A stretch of DNA of 30,116 bases, taken from NCBI GenBank assembly GCA_019414465.1, contig DXLY01000007.1, positions 1 to 30,116 on the forward strand, read 5' to 3'. Origin of the DNA: Collinsella sp. GTDB lineage: Bacteria; Actinomycetota; Coriobacteriia; Coriobacteriales; Coriobacteriaceae. The translations under genes were made by a program, and so were the position numbers. The notes beneath the pieces are model-generated. The model had not been told where the DNA came from. It saw only the letters and a program-made list of their open reading frames with translations, and made no database searches. The first letter of the stretch is position 1. Every line of letters starts with the position of its first letter. Shown here in pieces: positions 24,092 to 30,116 of the stretch.

Positions 24092-24189
24092 TCATTGGGG
24101 ACGTTCTTAAACGACTAGTCGTTAGGGACAGTCTTCGCGAAAAAGCTGCAAGGACTGTCCCCCACTGCCGGCAGAAAAGGAACGTCCCC
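24088..24189. repeat. Nested palindromic repeat, type B, copy 1
   Basis: A 31-base unit (24088-24118) is present in inverted orientation at 25174-25204. Within the wider element GGGGACGTTC (24097-24106) pairs with GAACGTCCCC (24180-24189), and GGGACAGTC (24125-24133) with GACTGTCCC (24153-24161); AACGACTAGTCGTT is a 14-base palindrome between them. Such nested pairs resemble REP-type elements. Confidence 0.7.
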
Positions 24190-24199
24190 ATCTGCCGGA

Positions 24200-24994
24200 T
24201 TAGGAGAGACTCTCCAGCACGCGACGGAGCTCATGCTGAACGGCGTGGTCGCGGTTGCAGCCTACGACGCGATCGGCCACCGCCTTGAGCGCGGGGCGCG
24301 CGTTTTCCATCGCGCAGCCCGTGCCGACAAAGCGAATGATCTCGTAGTCGTTCATCGAGTCGCCAAACGCCATGACCTCGTCGCGTCCAATGCCGTAATG
24401 CTCCGCGAGCTGCGCGATACCCGAGGCCTTCGACACACCAGGCTGCATGGCATCGATCCACGCGTTGCCTGAAGGCGCAAAGGTAAAGAGCTGACCGAGC
24501 TCGCGCTGTAGTACGTACGCACTGTCCATAACGGCACCGTCGTCGCAAAAGATACTCGCTTTGATGATATTTACGCTGGGATCGGGCAGTTCCCAAATGC
24601 GCTCGGCATTGGGAAGGTCCTTATCGACCTCGCGCACGAACTTGCTCTCGTCATCGAGCAAAAAGGACTTGGTTCGATCAAAGAGTGCAAGATGCAGATT
24701 GGGAAACGTCGCGACGGCCTGGGCGAGCTTTCGAATCGCCAGGTGCGAATACACCTCGCGGTCTACCAATTTGCCGTCGGCGTAGACCTGGGCACCGTTA
24801 GCTGCGACAAAGTCCATCTTGTCGCGAACGGGCGCAAAGAACTCGCACAGGCGATCGTAGCGGCGGCCTGACGATGCAGCAAAATGTACACCATGCTCGC
24901 GTAGCGCCAGGATCAATTCGTAGGTCTCAGGCGGCACCTGGCCATTTTCGTCAAGCAGTGTGCCGTCCATATCGGATGCAATCAGTTTAAACAT
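24200..24994 (-). CDS. HAD-superfamily hydrolase, Cof type, 264 aa
   Basis: A second Cof-type phosphatase. Motif I is ASDMDGTLLDENG (nucleophile D8), motif II SSGR, the motif III lysine lies in VSKASGIAQL, and motif IV is GDSMNDYEII. A C2B cap lies in the middle. It is only distantly similar to the neighbouring plus-strand enzyme, so it is not a recent duplicate of it. ATG 24994 uses AGGGAG as ribosome site, and this is paired within a strong hairpin in the leader (25001-25060). The gene is bracketed by inverted copies of the type B repeat and lies between two genes whose stop codons are part of that repeat. Confidence 0.9.
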   Translation of the reverse strand: MFKLIASDMDGTLLDENGQVPPETYELILALREHGVHFAASSGRRYDRLCEFFAPVRDKMDFVAANGAQVYADGKLVDREVYSHLAIRKLAQAVATFPNLHLALFDRTKSFLLDDESKFVREVDKDLPNAERIWELPDPSVNIIKASIFCDDGAVMDSAYVLQRELGQLFTFAPSGNAWIDAMQPGVSKASGIAQLAEHYGIGRDEVMAFGDSMNDYEIIRFVGTGCAMENARPALKAVADRVVGCNRDHAVQHELRRVLESLS

Positions 24995-25000
24995 AGAAAA

Positions 25001-25060
25001 GCTCCCTTCGGGCTTGATGGAATCGGACGTGTATCCGATTCCAACGTACCCAAAGGGAGC
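25001..25060 (-). promoter_or_regulatory. Leader hairpin covering the ribosome site of the HAD gene
   Basis: On the minus strand GCTCCCTT (25060-25053) pairs with AAGGGAGC (25008-25001), and inside it GGAATCGGA (25042-25034) pairs with TCCGATTCC (25027-25019). The 3' arm contains the AGGGAG ribosome site, and TTTTCT separates it from ATG. It could act as an attenuator or hide the ribosome site until melted. Confidence 0.55.
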
Positions 25061-25173
25061 CCAAATAAGACCCCGCAGTCATAAACGTTACAAGGACCTA
25101 GCAAATAGCTCACGCGCGCCAGAGGTCCCACGGTCGTGGCGTCAGGCGACACGCCAAAGAGTGTCCCCGACGG

Positions 25174-25204
25174 CTAGTCGTTTAAGAACGTCCCCAATGA
25201 CTAG
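25174..25204. repeat. Type B repeat, copy 2 (inverted)
   Basis: These 31 bases are the exact reverse complement of 24088-24118. They include the TAG stop of the adenine deaminase gene (25201-25203). The two copies flank the HAD gene at 24200-24994 in opposite orientation. Confidence 0.85.
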
Positions 25205-27021
25205 TCGGCATAGGTGAAGGTAGTGACGTCGAACATGCCCTCGGGGCGAATGCGGAGCGTCGGGATCACCGGCAGGGGCAGGAAGATGATGCCCATAATG
25301 GGGTCGAGTGGCGGCTCAATACCCATCGCGCGCGCCTTGACCATAAAGTCGTCGTGTTGCGCGGCGACATCCTCGGCCGTGCCCTCGCTCATCAGGCCAC
25401 CGAGCGCCAGCGGAATGCGCGCTACGACCTCACCATCGCGTACCAGCACGTGACCGCCCTGGCCAACAGCCTCAACGGCAGCCATCATATCGGCTGCGTT
25501 GTCGCCCACCACGCACACGTTGTGCGAGTCGTGGCCGATCGTGGAGGCGATGGCACCACCGGTGATGGTGAAACCGCGCACCCAGCCGCGACCGATGTGC
25601 TTGCCAACAAGACCCAGGCCCGCAGGACCATCACCGTCGGCACCCTCTGCCTGCAGCGATACGCCGCGGCCGTGGCGCTCGATCAGCATAATGCGGCGCA
25701 GGCCCTCGGCGCTCTCGGGGCGAGCCATACCCGTGATGGCCTTACCCGGCACCACGTCGATCACGGCCTCGCCCGGCTTAAAGGCATAGTCGAATACGTC
25801 GAGCGAAAGCTTCGGCAGCTTAACGGAGGCGCGCAGCTCATCGGCAAGCGCCGCAACCTCGGCCATCTCGGGTGCGATCTCGCCCACAAAGGTGCCGTCC
25901 TGCGCCACCAGAGCACCGGCGGCATATACGCGATGCGGCGCCGTGGCAAACGTCAGGTCATTGAGCACCAGCAGGTCGGCACGCTTGCCCGGGGCAATCG
26001 CACCACGCAGCTCGTGCGGGTCGCGGCAGCCGTGATCCAGGCCAAACGCCTCGGCCGTGGAGAGGGACGCCATAGAGATAGCGACCACGGGGTCGATACC
26101 GGCCTCAATCGCCACGCGGCAGGCATTGTCGATCATGCCGGTCGCAAGCGCATCGGAAGGGGCGCGGTCGTCAGTCGCAAAGCAGCAGCGGCGGGCGCGC
26201 GCGGGGTTCTCCAGCAGCATCGGCGACAGATTGGCCAGGTCATGGCTGCACGTACCCTCGCGCAGCATCACGTACATGCCGCGAGACAGCTTATCGAGCG
26301 CCTCCTCGGGAATCGTCGACTCGTGGTCGGCGATAATACCCGCTGCGGCATAGGCGTTGAGGTCCATACCGGCAACAAGTGGCGCATGGCCGTCGACCTG
26401 CTTGGACGGCGTCTGGTTGGCAGCGTCGATGCGAGCGCAGGTCTCAGGATCGGCCATAAAGACACCCGGCAGGTTCATCATTTCGCCCAGACCAAAGACA
26501 TCGCCCGGATACTCGGCAAAAAACGCCTGCATGTCAGCGGCGGTAATCACAGCGCCCGCTTGCTCATCGGGCAGCGCGGGCACGCACGAAGGCATCATGT
26601 ACTTGATGGAGATGGGCGCACGACGACCATCCTCGATCATAAAGCGCAGGCCGTCGAGACCGGCAACATTGGCAATCTCGTGGCTGTCGGCAATGGCGGT
26701 GGTAGTACCGCGCGTCGCGGCCATGCGAGCATACTCGGCGGGACGGATGTTCGAGGACTCAATGTGCAGATGCCCGTCAATAAAACCGGGAGCGAGATAG
26801 CGACCCTGGCAGTCGACGACCTCAGCTGCCTCGTAGGTGCCAGCGGCATCGTCGCGACCATCGTAGAGCACGCCGACGATCACACCGTCCTTGACGGCAA
26901 CGCTACCGGGCGCCACACGCTGGCCATACACGTCGACGATCTGCGCTTTGGTAAACAGCGTGTCGACGGGCACGCGGCCCTCGGCGGCCTCGATCACAGA
27001 CCTCATGACCTCAACGGGCAT
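25201..27021 (-). CDS. ade: Adenine deaminase
   Basis: The enzyme converts adenine to hypoxanthine and ammonia in purine salvage. It belongs to the metal-dependent amidohydrolases. The metal pair is held by GFIDGHLHIESSN (H84, H86), with TTTAIADSHEIANVAG and MLREGTCSHDL downstream. DHESTIPEE fits the family too. The 606 residues are close to the usual 570-600. ATG 27021 has AAAGGAGA just upstream; a longer frame to 27102 lacks a ribosome site. No purine riboswitch was recognised in the 160 bases upstream. Its stop codon is part of the type B repeat. It is monocistronic. Confidence 0.94.
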   Translation of the reverse strand: MPVEVMRSVIEAAEGRVPVDTLFTKAQIVDVYGQRVAPGSVAVKDGVIVGVLYDGRDDAAGTYEAAEVVDCQGRYLAPGFIDGHLHIESSNIRPAEYARMAATRGTTTAIADSHEIANVAGLDGLRFMIEDGRRAPISIKYMMPSCVPALPDEQAGAVITAADMQAFFAEYPGDVFGLGEMMNLPGVFMADPETCARIDAANQTPSKQVDGHAPLVAGMDLNAYAAAGIIADHESTIPEEALDKLSRGMYVMLREGTCSHDLANLSPMLLENPARARRCCFATDDRAPSDALATGMIDNACRVAIEAGIDPVVAISMASLSTAEAFGLDHGCRDPHELRGAIAPGKRADLLVLNDLTFATAPHRVYAAGALVAQDGTFVGEIAPEMAEVAALADELRASVKLPKLSLDVFDYAFKPGEAVIDVVPGKAITGMARPESAEGLRRIMLIERHGRGVSLQAEGADGDGPAGLGLVGKHIGRGWVRGFTITGGAIASTIGHDSHNVCVVGDNAADMMAAVEAVGQGGHVLVRDGEVVARIPLALGGLMSEGTAEDVAAQHDDFMVKARAMGIEPPLDPIMGIIFLPLPVIPTLRIRPEGMFDVTTFTYAD

Positions 27022-27142
27022 ACATTCTCCTTTAACCGTAGAAAACAGCTGCGGAGCGGACAGGCCTTCACCGCAGCAAGACAATAGCCATTGTATGCCC
27101 AAAAGAAAGTCCCGCTAACACCCCTTCCGCTTAACGGCACCG

Positions 27143-27171
27143 CCAAATGATCCCTCCGTCCCCAAGGGATC
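27143..27171. repeat. Dispersed hairpin repeat, type C, copy 2
   Basis: CCAAATGATCC, CTCCGTCCCC and AAGGGATC match the unit at 10645-10680, with a shorter spacer. GATCCC and GGGATC form a hairpin. It lies between the ade start region and the tyrS terminator. Confidence 0.5.
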
Positions 27172-27180
27172 GTCGCAACC

Positions 27181-27219
27181 AAAAAGGCCGCAGTCGGGAT
27201 TCCCGGCTGCGGCCTTTTT
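27181..27219 (-). terminator. Bidirectional intrinsic terminator after tyrS
   Basis: AAAAAGGCCGCAG and CTGCGGCCTTTTT are perfect inverted repeats around a CGGG/CCCG-rich loop. On the minus strand the U-run follows the tyrS stop by about 25 bases. It would work in both directions. Confidence 0.92.
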
Positions 27220-27243
27220 GCACTTGTGAGGTCAACTCGCTCG

Positions 27244-28455
27244 TTAGACCAACTTAAAGCCCTTGCGCTTGCCCACGGAGAGGGTGTCACCCAGCTTGAG
27301 GGCGCTCGGATCGATGTTGTAGCTCTTGGGAGCCACAGCCTTGCCGTTGATCTTGACGCCGCCGCCGTCGATGTCGCGGCGGGCCTGACCGGCGCTGGCC
27401 GAAAGGCCCAGGTCCTTGAGCAGGCCGGCGAGGTAAATCTGGCCCTCGTCGTTGACGGTCAGTTCAACGTGCTTCTCGGGGAAGTCGGCAAGCTGGCCCT
27501 CCTTGAACACACGGTCGAACTCGGCCTGTGCCTCGTCGCCGGCGCCGGCGCCGTGGTAGGTGTCGCACAGGTCGCGGCCCAATGCGCGCTTGAGCTCGTA
27601 GGGGTCGGCAGAACCATCGGCCAAGGCGGCGTCGATCTTGTCGACCTCGGCCGGGGCGAGCGAGCTGGCCAGACGATAGTACTTGCCGATCATCTCGTCG
27701 GGAATGGACATGGTCTTGCCGAACATATCCTTGGGAGCATCGGTCAGGCCGATGTAGTTGCCGTAGGACTTGGACATCTTGCGCACGCCATCGGTGCCCT
27801 CGAGCAGCGGCATGGTAAGCGCGATCTGCGGCTCCATGCCCATCTTCTCCATGAGCTCGCGGCCGGCGAGCAGGTTGAAGAGCTGGTCGGTGCCGCCCAT
27901 CTCGACGTCGGCCTTGATCTGAACGGAGTCGAAGGCCTGCATCACGGGGTACAGAAACTCGTGCAGGGCGATCGGCGTCTGGGACTGGTAGCGCTTGGTA
28001 AAGTCGTCGCGCTCAAGGATGCGAGCGACGGTGAACTTGGAGCACACCTGCAGCAGGCCGGCCAGGTCCATCGAAAGGATCCAGTCGCCGTTGTGCACGA
28101 TGGTGGTCTTCTCGGGGTCCAGAATCTTCATGGCCTGGCTCACGTAGGTCTCGGCGTTGGCCTCGATCTGCTCCTGCGAAAGCTGCGGACGCGTGGAGTT
28201 CTTGCCCGAGGGGTCGCCGATCAGCGCGGTGCCGTTGCCGATGATGAGGGTGACGTTGTGGCCCAGGTCCTGGAACTGACGCATCTTGCGCAGGGGCACG
28301 GCATGGCCCAGGTGCAGATCGGGGCTAGTGGGATCGACGCCGAGCTTGATGTTGAGGGGCTCGCCCTTCTCAAGCTTCTTGCGAAGGTCGGCCTCGGGGA
28401 CGATCTGCGCTGCGCCCGAGGTGATGATACGCATTTGCTCGTCGACAGACAGCAT
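27244..28455 (-). CDS. tyrS: Tyrosyl-tRNA synthetase
   Basis: It charges tRNA-Tyr with tyrosine. Of 403 residues, the class I signature is HLGH at about 48-51 (LGVDPTSPDLHLGHAVPL) and KMSKS lies further on (VRKMSKSYGNYIG). The C-terminal S4 RNA-binding domain is clear (VKINGKAVAPKSYN, near residues 350-395). TLIIGNGTALIGDPSGK is typical of the family. ATG 28455 is preceded by AAAGGAGG, and an upstream in-frame extension to 28551 has no ribosome site. No T-box leader could be recognised. It is followed by a strong bidirectional terminator. Confidence 0.96.
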   Translation of the reverse strand: MLSVDEQMRIITSGAAQIVPEADLRKKLEKGEPLNIKLGVDPTSPDLHLGHAVPLRKMRQFQDLGHNVTLIIGNGTALIGDPSGKNSTRPQLSQEQIEANAETYVSQAMKILDPEKTTIVHNGDWILSMDLAGLLQVCSKFTVARILERDDFTKRYQSQTPIALHEFLYPVMQAFDSVQIKADVEMGGTDQLFNLLAGRELMEKMGMEPQIALTMPLLEGTDGVRKMSKSYGNYIGLTDAPKDMFGKTMSIPDEMIGKYYRLASSLAPAEVDKIDAALADGSADPYELKRALGRDLCDTYHGAGAGDEAQAEFDRVFKEGQLADFPEKHVELTVNDEGQIYLAGLLKDLGLSASAGQARRDIDGGGVKINGKAVAPKSYNIDPSALKLGDTLSVGKRKGFKLV

Positions 28456-28551
28456 TGGGTATCCTCCTTTTGCTATAGCACCCTCACCGGATACGGCGGT
28501 GCTGGAAGTCCATAAACTCTCATATGATAACAAACTGACGCGACGCGGCAC

Positions 28552-30116
28552 CTACGACAGGAAAATCCTCGTCCTGCCGCACGCGTCAACGGCGACCGGC
28601 AGACGCGTACCGTCACGTTCAACTAAATATCGTGTTTGCTGACGGCGCGAGCAGTCACGACAATGGACCTGCCCCGTCGCATCCGCAGTGCAGACGCCCT
28701 CGGCGGTCAGCAGGCAGTGCTCGCACACCATGAGCTCGGGGCAATCGGCATCGACAGGGCTCAGAACACCAGGTTCGGCCGTCAGTTCGGCAATACGCTC
28801 CGCATCATTGCCGAGCAACTCGGCCGGCAAGTACACCCGCCCCGCACCGAGTCCGCGCAGCCAGGTAAGCGTGGCCCGATTCGCGCAGAACACCGGCGCC
28901 GCCACGTCAAACGTCACGCCCAGCTCGCGAGCAATCACCACCTGTCCCAGGTTGCGGCAGACGACGCGCCCGGCACGCTGCATCAGCGAGCGGGTCCGGT
29001 CAGCGTCACCCGTGCGGCACACCTCGTCAAGCACCACAACGGTGTCGGACAAATCGAGTTCTCTGCGCGGGTCGGTATCCATCAGCTGCCAAGCAAAAAC
29101 CATGCGAGCGGGAACCGCGCACTCCACCAACTCCGGCGACGCACCGCTATCCACCGCAACGTCCTCAAAGGGCAGCACCTCAACGGCGCGCGCAACGGGC
29201 GCAATCGCATCCGCCTCGGCCCGCATGCGCTCCAACACCGCCGCCGTCTGATCCAACACGCCGGCGCTACGAATCAGGTATACCTCGCAGCCCGCGTCCA
29301 CCTTACGCTTGCAATGCACGACGACGCGCTTCCCCGCTGCGGCATCCACCGGGCAGGGCACCTGCGGCCAGCGCTTGGGCACATCGGGACGCGCGTCGAC
29401 ACCCGGATAGAACCGAATCTCGAGCGTGTCACCCGCCGCCACGGCGGCATCGAGCTCAACGGTCACCTCTTCGTGGCCCACAGCGACCAAGCGCCCCACG
29501 CGCACGCCCTGGTTAATTGCACGCTCAAAGCTCATCAGCTCGGCACCCGAACGCCCTCGCAGGTAAGCATCGGTAAACCCACGGTTAAACGACCTTCCCA
29601 GCTCGCGCTCAAGCTCTTCCACGGCACCGGGGTCCCACGCGCCGTCGCGCAGCATATCGAGCGCCCGGCGCCAAACCCGCACCACGTTGAATACGTAATC
29701 GGGGTTCTTCATGCGTCCCTCGATCTTGAGCGACGCAACGCCAGCATCTACAAGCTCGGGCAGATGCGCAATACCCAGATAGTCATGCGGACACAGCAGA
29801 CGATCCCCCTCGACGGCAACAACACTCTGCCCCGCCTCGTCCACTAGGTCGTACGCCAGACGGCACGGCTGCGTGCAGTCGCCGCGCATCGCCGAGCGCC
29901 CACGCCGCAGGGCCGAGAACTCGCACGCCCCCGAATAGCCGATGCAAATCGCACCGTGGCAGAATACCTCGATGGGCACGCCCGTGGCACATAGCGCCGC
30001 AATCTCGTCGACCGTCAGCTCGCGTGCCGTCGTCACGCGCTCGACCCCCAGCTCATCGGCGGCAAGCCGCACGGCACCCTCGCTATGAGCGCCCGCCTGC
30101 GTGGGCAGGTGAATCT
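28552..30116 (-). CDS. Peptidase U32-family protein, partial
   Basis: The gene is cut by the right edge, with about 520 residues visible. The U32 signature EVFCHGAICIGYSGACEFSA, with RGDCTQPCRLAYDL after it, is complete, including the cysteines. The edge sequence reads IHLPTQAGAHSEGAVRLA, continuing the family's N-terminal barrel, so the start lies further right. Members once called collagenases or proteases are now known in several bacteria as tRNA- or 23S rRNA-hydroxylating enzymes (TrhP, RlhA), which use prephenate. The C-terminal CxxC-rich end (CEHCLLTAEGVC and CRDCSRRQ) could bind metal. Which branch this is cannot be told. It lies upstream of tyrS on the same strand. Confidence 0.85.
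   Translation of the reverse strand, partial: IHLPTQAGAHSEGAVRLAADELGVERVTTARELTVDEIAALCATGVPIEVFCHGAICIGYSGACEFSALRRGRSAMRGDCTQPCRLAYDLVDEAGQSVVAVEGDRLLCPHDYLGIAHLPELVDAGVASLKIEGRMKNPDYVFNVVRVWRRALDMLRDGAWDPGAVEELERELGRSFNRGFTDAYLRGRSGAELMSFERAINQGVRVGRLVAVGHEEVTVELDAAVAAGDTLEIRFYPGVDARPDVPKRWPQVPCPVDAAAGKRVVVHCKRKVDAGCEVYLIRSAGVLDQTAAVLERMRAEADAIAPVARAVEVLPFEDVAVDSGASPELVECAVPARMVFAWQLMDTDPRRELDLSDTVVVLDEVCRTGDADRTRSLMQRAGRVVCRNLGQVVIARELGVTFDVAAPVFCANRATLTWLRGLGAGRVYLPAELLGNDAERIAELTAEPGVLSPVDADCPELMVCEHCLLTAEGVCTADATGQVHCRDCSRRQQTRYLVERDGTRLPVAVDACGRTRIFLS

Noticed and set aside
25354..27087. 577-codon open frame on the plus strand over ade
   Set aside because: It mirrors adenine deaminase and shows no family motif.
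27022..27180. Purine riboswitch upstream of adenine deaminase
   Set aside because: The conserved junction bases and the two loop-pairing hairpins of the purine aptamer could not be found. The region contains only a short leader and a repeat.
28456..28551. T-box leader upstream of tyrS
   Set aside because: No T-box sequence (TGGGTGG...) or specifier hairpin is present in the short upstream region.

Overview
The window looks like a chromosomal segment of a gut coriobacterium, most probably Collinsella (Actinomycetota). That assignment rests on the gene set (ftsE-ftsX, secA-prfB, split transketolase, YitT, citrate synthase, adenine deaminase, tyrS), GC-rich third positions, strong AGGAGG-type ribosome binding sites and dispersed palindromic intergenic repeats. 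It is recognition from sequence alone; no search was run.

Bases 1 to about 5600 are the right-hand part of an integrated mobile element (prophage or integrative element). Eleven small genes run leftward from 3192 to the window edge. Every adjacent pair overlaps, and most encode small proteins with CxxC zinc-ribbon ends. Upstream lies a compact divergent regulatory switch: one small HTH regulator on the minus strand faces two tandem related HTH genes on the plus strand, with three near-identical operator-like sites between them. A large serine recombinase follows. It appears broken by an internal deletion, and its reading frame runs into the terminator and tRNA-Glu gene of the host, which places the element's right end beside the tRNA pair Gln(CUG)-Glu(CUC).

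Bases 5600 to 16200 carry host genes, mostly leftward: a truncated winged-helix-like protein, an ArsC/Spx-family protein, a VanZ-like membrane protein, a lone resolvase/invertase, RNase R, FtsX and FtsE (FtsE with a 170-residue proline/alanine-rich N-terminal extension), a two-subunit transketolase and a YitT transporter-like protein. A 123-bp near-palindrome lies upstream of ftsE.

Bases 16200 to 21100 hold prfB and secA (start/stop overlap) and rpmE. Release factor 2 has SPT where SPF is expected. L31 has an Ala/Lys/Glu-rich C-terminal extension and a leader with two look-alike hairpins. Bases 21380 to 24091 are the only rightward host run: an ACT-domain protein, citrate synthase and a HAD phosphatase. 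The rest is leftward: a second HAD phosphatase bracketed by an inverted 31-bp repeat, adenine deaminase, tyrosyl-tRNA synthetase and a U32-family protein cut by the window edge.

The host part is mainly housekeeping (RNA decay, division, secretion, translation, central carbon metabolism). The novelty lies in the mobile element (zinc-ribbon operon and three-operator switch) and in several structured intergenic elements.
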